From: Microbulbifer harenosus
GTDB lineage: Bacteria; Pseudomonadota; Gammaproteobacteria; Pseudomonadales; Cellvibrionaceae
DNA: 64,000 nucleotides
Assembly: GCF_005771435.1 (NCBI RefSeq)
Contig: NZ_VANI01000009.1
Coordinates: 248,001-312,000, forward strand
Direction: 5' to 3'
This document shows, piece by piece, positions 26,093 through 35,573 of the stretch. The notes below the pieces were generated by a model. That model saw only the letters and a list, made by a program, of their open reading frames with translations, was not told where the DNA came from and searched no databases. Numbering within the stretch: position 1 is the stretch's first letter; each line of letters starts with the position of its first letter. The position numbers were made by a program, and so were the translations under genes.

Positions 26093-27358
26093 TCAGATGT
26101 CGATTCGGATGCCGATGGCGTTGAAGCTGTCAAATTCTTGCGCAGCCACAGCGTTGCTGCCGTCAAAGCCATTTTCAAAGTAAATACGTACGCGCTCGTT
26201 CCAGCGATACTGGAAGCCCAAATAGTACTGCTCCAGCCTGTATCGGTCGGCCAGGATAAGCGCTGCGTCGAATTCTGGATCGTCGGATACCAGGTAGTTA
26301 TGCCCGCCGTAGAACGAATAGCAGTTGTCGGTGCCCCAGGTATAGCTGAGGAAAGACTCCGATCCCCTGGCATCGAAAAAGTTGGTGATGCCTTCCACGG
26401 AGCCTGCTGGTGCCAGTTGGTTGTTTTGTGAGCGCTGGAAGACCACGGCGCCGTAGAAACCTTTGGCAAAGGCCTCTTTGCCGTAGTACATGCCGAGGGC
26501 CGTGGCCCAGTCATTGCTGCTGGCATTAAACGCGTAGTCATCCCGGATCAGTACCGGTTCGACGTCGGATGTATCAAAAATCAGCCCATCCTGGCTGGCG
26601 ATATCCAGTTTGACACGGTTGTAGGTTGCGCCGATAAACAGCCCATCGCCGACATTGGCCGTGTATACCAGAGCGATGCCGTGGCTGAGCCCGTATTCAC
26701 AATCTCCCGGTGGACATACGAGCAGGGTATCGGGGCCGACAATGTCATCCACCATGATGTCCAGATCGGCCACATGGGCAGCGGACTGCAGGCCAATCTT
26801 GAATTCGCCGGCATCGAACTTCCAGGTCTTGCGCCACGCCAGGGCACTGTCTGCACGGCCGGTGCCCGCAGGCCCCCCATCCGTATTCAGGCCGTAAGTA
26901 CCACTGGCAAGGCCACCGGATACGTTATACCAGTCGGTAATGTAGGTAACCTCGTAGTAGACCCCCCATTGTTTTCCCGCGGAGAACTCTCCCCAGGTGG
27001 GGTGCTTTGCAAATGCGTGGCCCTGGCGGAGGTAAAGCGATTGCAGTTCATCGCCTGGCATCGCCTGCTGATCCCCTTGTATCACGAGCGTCTGCGCAGA
27101 GTTGATTGCGCGAACACCCCATTCCAGATTGAAGCCAGTATCCCATAAGTCATAGGCGGGGACGTTCAAGCCAAAGCGGATACGCGAGGCTCCATTCTGC
27201 ATTGCGGTATCGCCAAAAGTGTTGACCATGTGCGCGCTGAACCACCCCTCCATGTACAGTGTGACCTGATTGGACTGGTAGATGGGGACCGCCCCGGCGC
27301 CGGAAGCCGCGGCAATGCTCACTGCCGCCAGAAGTCGCGCGTGGAGTTTCTTATTCAT
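26093..27358 (-). CDS. Outer-membrane porin, 16-stranded type
   Basis: 421 aa starting at MNKKLHARLLAAVS; an ATG ten codons upstream is less likely. The Sec signal peptide has probable cleavage after AGAVP or AAASGAGA. The rest alternates amphipathic strands with aromatic girdles, with turns such as WGVYYEVTYITDWYNVSGG and DGGPAG, typical of Gram-negative porins. The last residues are GIRIDI; most porins end in Phe, so this C-terminal signal is atypical but within the Bam range. Length and composition fit a general diffusion or specific porin; the substrate is unknown. Two Cys residues (LLVCPPGDCEYG) in a loop may form a disulfide. Confidence 0.85.
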   Translation of the reverse strand: MNKKLHARLLAAVSIAAASGAGAVPIYQSNQVTLYMEGWFSAHMVNTFGDTAMQNGASRIRFGLNVPAYDLWDTGFNLEWGVRAINSAQTLVIQGDQQAMPGDELQSLYLRQGHAFAKHPTWGEFSAGKQWGVYYEVTYITDWYNVSGGLASGTYGLNTDGGPAGTGRADSALAWRKTWKFDAGEFKIGLQSAAHVADLDIMVDDIVGPDTLLVCPPGDCEYGLSHGIALVYTANVGDGLFIGATYNRVKLDIASQDGLIFDTSDVEPVLIRDDYAFNASSNDWATALGMYYGKEAFAKGFYGAVVFQRSQNNQLAPAGSVEGITNFFDARGSESFLSYTWGTDNCYSFYGGHNYLVSDDPEFDAALILADRYRLEQYYLGFQYRWNERVRIYFENGFDGSNAVAAQEFDSFNAIGIRIDI

Positions 27359-27624
27359 GCCCTGATCTCTTGCTCGCATGCATCGCATTGCGTCGGGCAG
27401 CGGTGCTGCATAGAAATTTCCTCACTAGCTAAAGTAGAACAACCCATTGTTCCGGGGTGCAAGAAATGGATCTTGTGCGCGCGATTGGCAGTGCGGGCAT
27501 TTTTTTGGTCGAATACACCGCATCCAACGCGGATGAAAGATGCTCGGGCGCAGTGGCTTGAAATGCCAAAATCCAGCGCCAGATTAGCAATCGTAAAAAT
27601 GGTTAAACCGAGGAGGCGCGCGCT

Positions 27625-28242
27625 TTGGCAGAAAACAACTCTCTCAGCCGGCAGATGTTTGGTCTAACGGTGCGCAAAAACGCGCATCCGGACATGCGCC
27701 GGCTTCGGCGGGAAGCGGGGGATGCTAGCCTGCACGGTAACAAGTTCTGGAAGAGTTCCTGCCTGACGATGGATTACCTGACGAAGAATCCCCTGATCAA
27801 AGGTGCGCGGGTTCTGGATCTGGGATGTGGCTGGGGGCTGGGTGGAATTTTCTGTGCCAAGGCATTTGACGCGAAGGTGACCTCGCTGGACGCGGACCCC
27901 TCTGTATTCCCCTTTGCGGAGTACCACGCGGCGCTGAACGGTGTGGAAATCAAAACCTGGCATTGCCGTTACGAAAAGGTTACCCAGGCGGCGCTGGCAG
28001 AATTCGATGCGGTGATCGGCACCGACATCTGTTTCTGGGACAAGCTCGAAGCGCCGCTTTTCAATCTTACGCGCCGCGCACTGCGTGCCGGTGTGGACCG
28101 CATTGTGCTGGTTGATCCGGGAAGGCCGCCGTTCCGGCAGTTGGCCGAGCGTGCGGTGGAAAAACTCGACGCTGGTTATTTCGAGTGGCAGACTCAGCGT
28201 CCAATCAAGGCTACAGGCTGCATCCTGCACGCCTGTGCATAG
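27625..28242 (+). CDS. Class I SAM-dependent methyltransferase (ETFBKMT/METTL-like)
   Basis: 205 aa starting at TTG 27625 with a perfect AGGAGG eight bases before it. The SAM-binding motif is GARVLDLGCGWGLGGIFCAKAF, followed by SLDADPSVFPFAEYHAALNG and the post-I region, then DAVIGTDICFWDKL. This order fits the Rossmann methyltransferases that methylate proteins or small molecules (ETFB-lysine methyltransferase, METTL20-like, or predicted nicotinamide/protein methyltransferases). The substrate cannot be assigned. It sits between the porin (divergent) and msrA and probably has its own promoter. Confidence 0.85.
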   Translation: MAENNSLSRQMFGLTVRKNAHPDMRRLRREAGDASLHGNKFWKSSCLTMDYLTKNPLIKGARVLDLGCGWGLGGIFCAKAFDAKVTSLDADPSVFPFAEYHAALNGVEIKTWHCRYEKVTQAALAEFDAVIGTDICFWDKLEAPLFNLTRRALRAGVDRIVLVDPGRPPFRQLAERAVEKLDAGYFEWQTQRPIKATGCILHACA

Positions 28243-28335
28243 GAACCGCTGAATCACTAGTGCGCAAGCGCCTGGCAGCGCTCACGCGCTATGTTTTTCA
28301 AGAGTCTCCTCTCAACCCTTCATTTGAGGTTTGCA

Positions 28336-28965
28336 ATGCACTACGACAAATCCAGTATTCCCTCCGCCGACGATGCCCTGCCGGGCCGCGCGGATGCAAT
28401 GCCTATCAGCGGGAAACACTTTGTGTCCGGGCATCCGATGAAACCGCCGTTCCCAGCGGGACTGGAGCAGGCGGTATTCGGTATGGGGTGTTTTTGGGGT
28501 GTCGAGCGGCTGTTCTGGGAGGTGGATGGGGTTTACGTCACTGCCGCCGGGTATGCCGGTGGTCATACGCCAAACCCGAATTACCGCGAAGTGTGCAGTG
28601 GCGGTACCGGTCACGCGGAAGTGGTGCTGGTGGTATTCGATCCCGCCAAAGTCAGTTATGAGGAACTACTGCGTTACTTCTGGGAAGAGCATGACCCTAC
28701 CCAGGGTATGCGCCAGGGCAATGATCTGGGCACGCAGTACCGCTCCTGTATATACACCTACGGCGATGAGCAGTTAGCCCAGGCAAAGGCGTCAGAAAAG
28801 GCCTTTCAGCAGGCGCTTCAGGAAAAAGGGTTCGGAGCCATCACCACCGAGATTCGCCCCGCGCCGGAGTTTTTTTACGCGGAAGAGGATCACCAGCAGT
28901 ATCTGGCCAAGAATCCCGGCGGCTACTGTGGTCTTGCCGGTACCGGCGCCTGCCTGCTGCGCTGA
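28336..28965 (+). CDS. msrA: Peptide-methionine (S)-S-oxide reductase MsrA
   Basis: 209 aa. The catalytic Cys is in [16 protein letters not shown], followed by [23 protein letters not shown] and [24 protein letters not shown], the standard MsrA core. The C-terminal [11 protein letters not shown] has Cys residues that could act as resolving cysteines. The enzyme reduces methionine-S-sulfoxide in proteins. I chose the ATG at 28336 because GAGG precedes it at a good spacing; an ATG at 28291 in frame would add 15 residues. Its stop abuts the stop of the convergent sulfurtransferase without any spacer. Confidence 0.95.
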   Translation: MHYDKSSIPSADDALPGRADAMPISGKHFVSGHPMKPPFPAGLEQAVFGMGCFWGVERLFWEVDGVYVTAAGYAGGHTPNPNYREVCSGGTGHAEVVLVVFDPAKVSYEELLRYFWEEHDPTQGMRQGNDLGTQYRSCIYTYGDEQLAQAKASEKAFQQALQEKGFGAITTEIRPAPEFFYAEEDHQQYLAKNPGGYCGLAGTGACLLR

Positions 28966-29826
28966 TCAGGTATCAGAAGACTCAGTGCGCGGATACAGGA
29001 TGTGTGCGCACCAGTCGCTCCAGCTGCCGGGGTAGAGCCGGGCTTTGCGTCCGATCAGCTGTAGTGAAAACAGATTGACACAGGCGGTTACGCCCGAACC
29101 GCAGTAGCACACGATGTCGTCGTCGGCGGGAATACTTTGCCAGTGCTCTTTCAACACGGGCAGGGGTTTAACATAGCCATTGTCGTCGGTCACACCCTGC
29201 CAGGGTTTGTTGACGGCTCCGGGAATATGGCCTGCAATGGGGTCGATCGGTTCTTCATTGCCCAGGTAGCGTTTGTTATCGCGGGCATCTACCAGTTGCC
29301 AGGGCGGATTTTCCAGGTGCGGATAGATGTCCTCGTAATGCAAGAGTTGGTCAGCGTTGGCGGTTGCGGAGAAACTGCCTGTTGCGGTGGGTATTGCCAC
29401 ACCGGTTTCGATGTCCAATCCCGCCGCTTTCCACCCGCTGAAACCGCCATTCAGGATGGCGACTCTCTCGTGCCCGAAATATCTCAGCAACCACCAGGCG
29501 CGCGCGGCAAAGGCGAAGCGCTGATCGTCGTAGACAACAACCTGGGTTTCGGCACTGATGCCGGCGCCGCGGGCAAATTCTGCAAATTGTTGCGCGGTGG
29601 GGAAGGGGTGGCGGCCGCCGTAGCGCGCGCAGGGCGCAGACAGGTCCCGATGGAGACTGGCGTAGCGGGCTCCGGGTATATGGCCATCGAGAAACGCCCG
29701 CTTTCCGGCTCCGGTATCCGCAAGATCGTAGCGGCAGTCGAGAATGACGATTTGGTCACTGCCTTGCGCCCGCTGCGCAAGCAACAGTGCCAGTTCGGAG
29801 GCTTCAACCAAACTCTGATAGTTCAT
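28966..29826 (-). CDS. sseA: Sulfurtransferase (3-mercaptopyruvate type, SseA-like)
   Basis: 286 aa with two rhodanese domains. The N-terminal domain (about 1-140) is inactive; the C-terminal one carries the active Cys in CYCGSGVTAC. The loop CGSGVTA is the mercaptopyruvate sulfurtransferase form; thiosulfate enzymes have CRKGVTA. The protein transfers the sulfane sulfur of 3-mercaptopyruvate to acceptors such as thiols or cyanide in the cytosol. Motifs HIPGA (twice) and VVYDDQRFAFAAR fit. It is convergent with msrA, with both stops adjacent, which is a tight gene end. Confidence 0.93.
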   Translation of the reverse strand: MNYQSLVEASELALLLAQRAQGSDQIVILDCRYDLADTGAGKRAFLDGHIPGARYASLHRDLSAPCARYGGRHPFPTAQQFAEFARGAGISAETQVVVYDDQRFAFAARAWWLLRYFGHERVAILNGGFSGWKAAGLDIETGVAIPTATGSFSATANADQLLHYEDIYPHLENPPWQLVDARDNKRYLGNEEPIDPIAGHIPGAVNKPWQGVTDDNGYVKPLPVLKEHWQSIPADDDIVCYCGSGVTACVNLFSLQLIGRKARLYPGSWSDWCAHILYPRTESSDT

Positions 29827-29889
29827 AGCTACTGCTTTTTTCTAATCGTTATGGGGCCAAATTAAGTCCCCGAACCGGATTTGTCCAGC

Positions 29890-31614
29890 TCAGTGTGCCT
29901 CCGAATAGCGGCTTCCGGCGGGTGTCTGTCGCAGCCGTTGCGCCTCTTCTTTTTCTTCTGCGGACTGAACTGTCTTTTCTTCCTCGGGCCGCGGCGAGAC
30001 CGCCGTTTCGTCTTCTGAGTTCAATTCCTGTTTTGCGCGCTCTGCTTCCAGTTCCGCGATTTTTTTCTCAAGCTCCGCCTGCTGCGCCAGTTCTTCCCTG
30101 CGGCAGCTGGCCGCCGTTTCCGCTACGGGCTGTAGTGGTTCATTGAGGAATGCGGCGGCCGCCTGTTCGGCACAGTCGCTCGCGGAAATAACATCGTGAG
30201 CCAGCTGGGGAAACAATAGCCATTGGTGATTCGGCAGTTTTTTGCGCGCAGTGTTGGCGTCTTCGGCGGAGAGTACCGGGTCCAGTGCGCCGTGCATCAC
30301 CAGGGTTGGCACTTCGGTTTTGATGGCGCGGGATTCGATCAGGGCCGCCGAGGGAATGGCCCAGATACGGCACTGTATCTGCATCATGTCGATGTCCGAG
30401 CGCACCGAGCCGCCCAGGGTGCCGCTGGTGGCCGCCGACTGGCGTGCCTGCTCGAAGTCCACAAAAGGCGCTTCCTCGTAACAGAAGTGGCTGATACCGG
30501 CGGCGTCGCCAAAATTGGGGTCGAGCACCAGACCCATGAAATTCGCAATGGCGGGTTTCAGCAGCTCTGCCTGTTCGGACTCCAGCTCCTGAATGATGGC
30601 CGGCAATTCCTTGTAGAAATTTTCGTTGTACAGCGCCTGGAACAGAACTCGCAACAGGCGCTGACCGGAGAGCACGAAGGGGTACGATTTGCTCGGATGA
30701 ATATTGCCGGTGTCCACCGTGAGTGGTGATTCGTCCAGCTTCTGCACCACGGCCTCCAGGCGGCGCTTCAGATCCGGATAGCGCTTGTTGCATTCGGCAT
30801 CTTTGCTGCAGTAGTCGATGCCGCGCTGGTAGGCAGCGATTACATCCTGGGGCAGTTGCTGGGTGTAGATAATGTTGGGGAAGACCGCGCTGTTCAGCAC
30901 CATGGCGCGCACCGAGTCGGGAAAATCCCGCGCGACGGTGAGCGCGTAGCGGCTCGCATAGGACACGCCGTACAGATTCAGTTTGGGAACGCCCAACGCC
31001 TGGCGCAGGGCTTCGACGTCTTTGGCCACCGCAGCGCTGTTGTACTGGGCGAGATCGGCGGTTTCACTCAGCCGGCTATAGCAGCGCTCCATGCTGTAGG
31101 TGAATACCCGTGATTCTTCGTCCGTACTGAGATTGCGGGTAAATGCCAGGTCGGCGTCTTTGATGAACTCGTCGCAGGCAAGCCTTGGTGAAGCCATACC
31201 GGTACCGCGGGGGTCGATAACGATCAGGTCGCGGCCGTCTTCAACACTCATGCCGGCGTAGTTGACCCACAGCCAATCGCTGGCATTCTCAGGTTCCAGT
31301 CCCATGCTTGCGCCAGGGCCGCCGGCACCCAGGTGGAGCAGCGGTTCTTTATCCGGATCGGTAATATTCGCGAAAAAGCGCACTACCGGAAACTGGATCT
31401 TGCGCCCGGCGGGTTTGGCGTGATTTTCCGGCACTTCCATCATGTAGCACTGGGTGGTCGGCCAATTGCTCTCGGTATCGAACCAGCAGGGTTTTGGAAT
31501 CAGGCGGCTGACGTTCTGGGGCGCCGACTTTTCTTCGGGGGCGCAACCGGTGGTGGCGAACAGAACCAGAGAGAAAAACAGTGTCAGGGCGGCTGCTGAA
31601 AAGCGTGTGGGCAT
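29890..31614 (-). CDS. Lipoprotein alpha/beta hydrolase (tripeptidyl aminopeptidase-like) with charged C-terminal coil
   Basis: 574 aa. The start MPTRFSAAALTLFFS gives a lipoprotein signal (LFATTGC, Cys about 24). A much longer ORF reads upstream but is a shadow of the neighbouring gene. The hydrolase fold has HLGAGGPGAS near the N-terminus, VIDPRGTG, the nucleophile elbow YGVSYASR (Ser), Asp in HGALDPVLSAED and His in LAHDVISAS. This matches TAP-like peptidases (S33) that release peptides or proline residues in the envelope. The last 80 residues are a Glu/Lys/Ala-rich coiled coil, which is unusual. The gene follows the UPF0126 gene by about 35 bases on the same strand and the two are probably one operon. 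Confidence 0.88.
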   Translation of the reverse strand: MPTRFSAAALTLFFSLVLFATTGCAPEEKSAPQNVSRLIPKPCWFDTESNWPTTQCYMMEVPENHAKPAGRKIQFPVVRFFANITDPDKEPLLHLGAGGPGASMGLEPENASDWLWVNYAGMSVEDGRDLIVIDPRGTGMASPRLACDEFIKDADLAFTRNLSTDEESRVFTYSMERCYSRLSETADLAQYNSAAVAKDVEALRQALGVPKLNLYGVSYASRYALTVARDFPDSVRAMVLNSAVFPNIIYTQQLPQDVIAAYQRGIDYCSKDAECNKRYPDLKRRLEAVVQKLDESPLTVDTGNIHPSKSYPFVLSGQRLLRVLFQALYNENFYKELPAIIQELESEQAELLKPAIANFMGLVLDPNFGDAAGISHFCYEEAPFVDFEQARQSAATSGTLGGSVRSDIDMMQIQCRIWAIPSAALIESRAIKTEVPTLVMHGALDPVLSAEDANTARKKLPNHQWLLFPQLAHDVISASDCAEQAAAAFLNEPLQPVAETAASCRREELAQQAELEKKIAELEAERAKQELNSEDETAVSPRPEEEKTVQSAEEKEEAQRLRQTPAGSRYSEAH

Positions 31615-31649
31615 AATCGGGTACGTCTGGATTGATGGTTTCCCGGCGC

Positions 31650-32276
31650 TCAGGGGCCGGGTCTGGGGCCGATGCGGGCAATGGGCGCGGACAGGTTCCA
31701 GCGCAGCGCCGCGAGGCGGATACTCAGGGTAACGAGGATCGCAATCGCCACGACGGCTTTGCCCGGCAGAGCCTCGATGTCGTCCAGTATCACCAGAGCC
31801 GCGGCGCCACTCAAGGCCGCGGTGGCATAAATTTCGCGCCGCAGCAGCAGGGGGATGTCGCCACAGAGGATGTCGCGGATCAGGCCGCCAAAGGTACCGG
31901 TCATCACGCCCATGACGATGGCGATGGCGGGGGAGTGGCCGAGATCTAGGACTTTCTGGGTGCCGATCACCACAAAAACCGCAAGCCCGGCGGCGTCGGC
32001 GATCATCAGCAGGCGCATGGGCACCTGCAGGTAGCGAATGAGGTAGAAGCTGATGATCCCGGTGGCCACGGCGATCCACAGGTAGTGGCTGTCGGTGAGC
32101 CAGAAAACCGGCACATTCAGAATGATGTCGCGGGTGGTGCCGCCGCCAACGGCGGTCACGCAGGCGAGAACCACCGCGCCGAACAGGTCCATCTGCTTAT
32201 GACCGGCCGCCAGTACACCGGTAAAGGCGAAAACGACGATGCCGATCAGGTCGCACCAGTACAGCAGTTGTTCCAT
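31650..32276 (-). CDS. TRIC/UPF0126 family membrane protein (YicG/YadS-like)
   Basis: 208 aa with seven hydrophobic segments arranged as two repeated three-helix units plus one, the UPF0126 fold. Typical repeated glycine motifs: GVLAAGHKQMDLFGAVVLAC, GGGTTRDIIL, GLAVFVVIGTQKVLDL and GTFGGLIRDILCGDIPLLL, where each half carries a glycine-rich GG-T/L-x-RD loop. Bacterial relatives behave as trimeric ion channels or amino-acid transporters (glycine in some species), so transport of a small amino acid or cation is likely. The upstream region has a repeat element (32377-32539). It is likely cotranscribed with the lipoprotein hydrolase gene downstream. Confidence 0.9.
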   Translation of the reverse strand: MEQLLYWCDLIGIVVFAFTGVLAAGHKQMDLFGAVVLACVTAVGGGTTRDIILNVPVFWLTDSHYLWIAVATGIISFYLIRYLQVPMRLLMIADAAGLAVFVVIGTQKVLDLGHSPAIAIVMGVMTGTFGGLIRDILCGDIPLLLRREIYATAALSGAAALVILDDIEALPGKAVVAIAILVTLSIRLAALRWNLSAPIARIGPRPGP

Positions 32277-32574
32277 GGAGAAGAATTCACGCGTAGGTTT
32301 ACAGTCAGCGGAGGATTATGGTGGGACTTGGGAAGAAGGTACAGAGTGCGCGGCGGCTTGAATGGAGCGGTGTGGCGGTACTGCTACCGGGCGCCGCCTT
32401 GTAAGACACGGGCTAGGCGCCCCCCCTTAACCCATCCATGGGGGCTCTTCCGCGAGGTGGCCCGGCCGCTCCATGTATTCGCGGCGCCTTCGGCCCCTCT
32501 CGCGGAAGGTCTTACAAGGCGGCGCCCGGTATCAGTACCTTCGCATCACGCGAAGTGGTGCTGATCAAGCAATG
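32277..32574. other. Intergenic, 298 bases, filled mainly by a hairpin element
   Basis: Between the UPF0126 gene (start at 32276, on the minus strand) and the stop of the acyl-CoA dehydrogenase gene. Most of it is the repeat at 32377-32539. The right end holds a short hairpin-like CGCATCACGCG. No gene is seen. Confidence 0.5.
32377..32539 (+). repeat. Hairpin element, copy 1 (variable outer stem, conserved core)
   Basis: Outer arms of 31 bases (32377-32407 and 32509-32539) pair with one mismatch. Inside, CCCATCCATGGG forms a small hairpin, and a 10-bp stem (32447-32456 with 32499-32508) directly adjoins the right arm. The core GCTAGGCGCCCCCCCTTAA matches copy 4 (41757-41773). The outer arm sequence is unlike that of the other copies. 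Confidence 0.85.
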
Positions 32575-33762
32575 TTAGAAAAACGCCTGCAATCCAGTCT
32601 GCGCACGCCCCAGAATCAGCGCGTGCACATCGTGCGTCCCCTCGTAGGTGTTCACCGCTTCCAGGTTCATCACATGGCGGATCACATGGAATTCATCGGC
32701 AATACCGTTGCCGCCGTGCATATCGCGGGCGATGCGGGCGATGTCGAGGGCCTTACCGCAGTTATTGCGTTTCACCAGCGAGATCATCGTGGGGTCGAAG
32801 CCGGTTTTCTGTTCGTCCATCAGGCGGCCAACCCGCAGTGATCCCTGCAGGCCCAGGGCGATTTCGGTCTGCATGTCTGCGAGCTTTTTCTGGAACAGCT
32901 GGGTCTGGGCCAGCGGCTTGTTGAACTGCTTGCGGTCGAGGCCGTACTGGCGTGCCGCGTGCCAGCAGAATTCGGCGGCCCCGAGTGCGCCCCAGGAGAT
33001 GCCGTAGCGCGCGCGGTTCAGGCAGCCGAAGGGACCGCCGAGGCCTTTGATATCGGGGAAACGGTGGTCTTCGGAGACGAAGACATTGTCCATCACGATT
33101 TCGCCGGTGATGGACGCGCGCAGGGAGAACTTGCCTTCAATCTTCGGCGCGCTCAGACCTTCCATGCCTTTTTCCAGCACGAAGCCGCGGATATCGCCTT
33201 CGTCGTCCTTGGCCCAGACCACAAAAACGTCGGCAATCGGGCTGTTGGTGATCCACATCTTGGAGCCGCTGAGGCGGTAGCCGCCGTCTACTTTCTTAGC
33301 GCGGGTTTTCATCCCGCCGGGGTCGGAGCCGGCGTCCGGTTCGGTGAGGCCGAAGCAGCCCACCCATTCGCCGGTGGCGAGTCTGGGCAGGTATTTCTCT
33401 TTCTGGGCTTCGCTGCCGTAGGCGTAAATCGGGTGCATGACGAGGCTCGATTGCACGCTCATGGCGGAGCGGTAGCCGGAATCGACGCGCTCCACCTCGC
33501 GCGCCACCAGGCCGTAAGACACGTAGTTGAGGCCGGCACAGCCGTAGCCGTCGATGGTGGAGCCCAGCAGGCCCAACTCGCCCATCTCATTCATGATCTC
33601 GCGGTCAAAAATCTCGTGGCGGTTGGCTTCGAGCACCCGCGGCATCAGTTTGGATTGGCAGTACTCGCGGGCGGTGTCGCGGATCATGCGTTCTTCGTCG
33701 GAGAGCTGGCGATCCAGCAGGAGGATATCGTCCCAGTGCGCCAAAGGCTGGTTTTTGCTCAT
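32575..33762 (-). CDS. gcdH: Glutaryl-CoA dehydrogenase (acyl-CoA dehydrogenase family)
   Basis: 395 aa starting at [20 protein letters not shown]; the longer frame upstream reads as non-coding. Acyl-CoA dehydrogenase motifs are in order: [16 protein letters not shown] and [17 protein letters not shown] for FAD binding, and the catalytic Glu of [15 protein letters not shown]. The sequence [13 protein letters not shown] is a hallmark of glutaryl-CoA dehydrogenase, which oxidatively decarboxylates glutaryl-CoA to crotonyl-CoA in lysine and tryptophan degradation. The protein would act in the cytosol. The usual LysR neighbour (GcdR) and CoA-transferase (GcdG) are not adjacent, but a CaiB-type CoA transferase lies about 14 kb downstream. 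Confidence 0.93.
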   Translation of the reverse strand: MSKNQPLAHWDDILLLDRQLSDEERMIRDTAREYCQSKLMPRVLEANRHEIFDREIMNEMGELGLLGSTIDGYGCAGLNYVSYGLVAREVERVDSGYRSAMSVQSSLVMHPIYAYGSEAQKEKYLPRLATGEWVGCFGLTEPDAGSDPGGMKTRAKKVDGGYRLSGSKMWITNSPIADVFVVWAKDDEGDIRGFVLEKGMEGLSAPKIEGKFSLRASITGEIVMDNVFVSEDHRFPDIKGLGGPFGCLNRARYGISWGALGAAEFCWHAARQYGLDRKQFNKPLAQTQLFQKKLADMQTEIALGLQGSLRVGRLMDEQKTGFDPTMISLVKRNNCGKALDIARIARDMHGGNGIADEFHVIRHVMNLEAVNTYEGTHDVHALILGRAQTGLQAFF

Positions 33763-34088
33763 GGTTCGGGTCCGTGCGGTTTGTGGTTTGCGGATTTCGG
33801 GCATTCGCCGCGCATTCGGGGCAGCCCATCTCTCTTTGTTCAATCTTAGGCAAATGGCCGGCGACTCTCGGGTTCCGGCGAAGGCAAGGTGCTCCGCGGA
33901 AGCGAAGTGGCGCCGCGTCCGGTTCGAATACCGGGTCATCATAGCCGACCTGTTCCGGGACTTCGATAATGTGATCACTTTTTTGCGGGTGGATTGCAGC
34001 GGATTATGCGGGATGGTCGTTTTCTCGCCGGCAGGTAAACAAACGTAAAACGCCTTGGCGCCCCGGTGGAAATTTCGATAATGGGTAA
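33763..34088. other. Intergenic, 326 bases, no gene seen
   Basis: Lies between divergent genes (gcdH and the RND operon) and must contain both promoters. I see no repeat or clear operator; TTCGAATACC near 33921-33930 has a tRNA-like look but no tRNA fold surrounds it. Confidence 0.4.
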
Positions 34089-35573
34089 ATGCGGTTATTT
34101 CGAATAGAAATTATGGGCTTTTTGCCGAAGTTGACCTTAGTGGGTGCCTTGACGGGCGCGCTTTCCCTGACTGCCTGCGGCAACCAGCCGCTGCCACCTG
34201 AGCTGCCACAACAGACTCTCGGGTTGCCCCAGCAATTCAGTGCTTCGGGTTCACTTGCGCCGGATCAGCGCTGGTGGTTGAGCTTTGGCGATTACGAGCT
34301 CGATCAGCTGGTGAACATGGCGCTCGCTGCCAATCCCGACCTACAGGCCACCTATTGGCGTCTGCAGCAGGCCGATGCCGCCGCGGCCCAGGCGCGCAGC
34401 GGTTTTTGGCCGCGTCTCACCGGTACCCTGGAAAATACCGAGCAGCGCCGTGCTTCCACCAATGACTTTGATTTTTCCGGTGCCGAGAACGAAGGCAACA
34501 GCTGGAGCGGTAGCCTTGCCGCCGGTTACGAGGTGGATCTGTGGGGCCGGGTGCGCAGTGGCGCGCGCGCGGCGGAGGCGGCGCGCCTGGCCCAGGAGGA
34601 CAGCCTGCAGATCGCGGCGCTGACCCTGGTGGCGGAAGTCTCCGGGGTCTGGATGCAACTGCAGGAAGCCTGGGGGCAGCAGCGCCTGCTCGCTCAACAG
34701 CTGGAGATCAATCGCAAAACCCTGCGTGCGCTGGAGTTGCGATTTGGCGGGGGTGTCGGCGCAGCGGCGGACGTATTGCAGCAGCGACAGCTGGTGCAGC
34801 AGTCACTGCAGGAGCTGGACCAGAGCCGCGCGGACGCCCGGATTCTCCTGACCCAGTTGGCCGCACTGCTCGGCACCAGTGGGGAGGAGTTGCCGGCGTT
34901 TGTTCACCAGCGCGAGGCGCTGCCGGATCTGCCCGCGTTGCCCGCCACGGGTGTGCCGTCGGAGTTGCTGCTGCGCAGGCCGGATGTGCGCCGCGCCCAG
35001 CGCGAGTTGCTGCAGGGGCATTACCTGGCGGACCAGGCCTGGGCGGAGCGCCTGCCGGCACTGACGCTCAGCCTGTTTTTCAGCGGTGGCGGTCGTTCGC
35101 TTTCGGATATTGCCGAAGACTGGCTGTTGAATCTGAGCGCGGCCATCGACGGTGTGATTTTTGATGGCGGCAATCTGGCCGCCGCCGAGCGCCAGCAGAA
35201 GGCGGTGGAGCAGGAGCGCTGGGCGGCGTTTCGCAATACGGTGATGCAGTCACTGTCGGAGGTGGAGCAAGCGCTGATCAATGAAGAGGCTATTCGCGAA
35301 CGCCTGCGGCATCTCGAAACACGCTCGCTGCTGGCGGATCAGATCACTGTGCGCCAGCGGCGCGCCTACGGCCGCGGTACGGTGGATTTTCTCAATGTAC
35401 TGACCGCCACCAATAATCAACAATCTCTCGAGCGGCAGCTGCTGACAGCGCGCCGCGAACTGCTGGAAAACCGGGTAACACTGTACCGAGCGCTTTCCGG
35501 GGGACTGCCGGCAGACGATCTGCCCGCGCCCGCGGCGGTAGAGCTGGAAGTTTACCGGGCGGAGAACAACTGA
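34089..35573 (+). CDS. RND efflux outer-membrane lipoprotein (NodT/OprM family)
   Basis: 494 aa. The lipoprotein signal ends in LTAC (Cys about 31). Two outer membrane efflux protein repeats of helical hairpins follow (about 60-250 and 270-450), with characteristic [30 protein letters not shown] and the later [13 protein letters not shown] and [19 protein letters not shown]. It forms the trimeric channel-tunnel of a tripartite pump. Its stop codon shares one base with the ATG of the adaptor gene (TGATG), so translation is coupled. It is the first gene of a three-gene operon. Confidence 0.94.
   Translation: MRLFRIEIMGFLPKLTLVGALTGALSLTACGNQPLPPELPQQTLGLPQQFSASGSLAPDQRWWLSFGDYELDQLVNMALAANPDLQATYWRLQQADAAAAQARSGFWPRLTGTLENTEQRRASTNDFDFSGAENEGNSWSGSLAAGYEVDLWGRVRSGARAAEAARLAQEDSLQIAALTLVAEVSGVWMQLQEAWGQQRLLAQQLEINRKTLRALELRFGGGVGAAADVLQQRQLVQQSLQELDQSRADARILLTQLAALLGTSGEELPAFVHQREALPDLPALPATGVPSELLLRRPDVRRAQRELLQGHYLADQAWAERLPALTLSLFFSGGGRSLSDIAEDWLLNLSAAIDGVIFDGGNLAAAERQQKAVEQERWAAFRNTVMQSLSEVEQALINEEAIRERLRHLETRSLLADQITVRQRRAYGRGTVDFLNVLTATNNQQSLERQLLTARRELLENRVTLYRALSGGLPADDLPAPAAVELEVYRAENN

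Noticed and set aside
31615..32079. 155-codon N-terminal extension of the lipoprotein hydrolase frame
   Set aside because: Overlaps the UPF0126 gene out of frame; the ATG at 31614 begins a clean lipoprotein signal.
33910..33950. TTCGAATACC segment resembling a tRNA T-arm
   Set aside because: No acceptor, D or anticodon stems around it.
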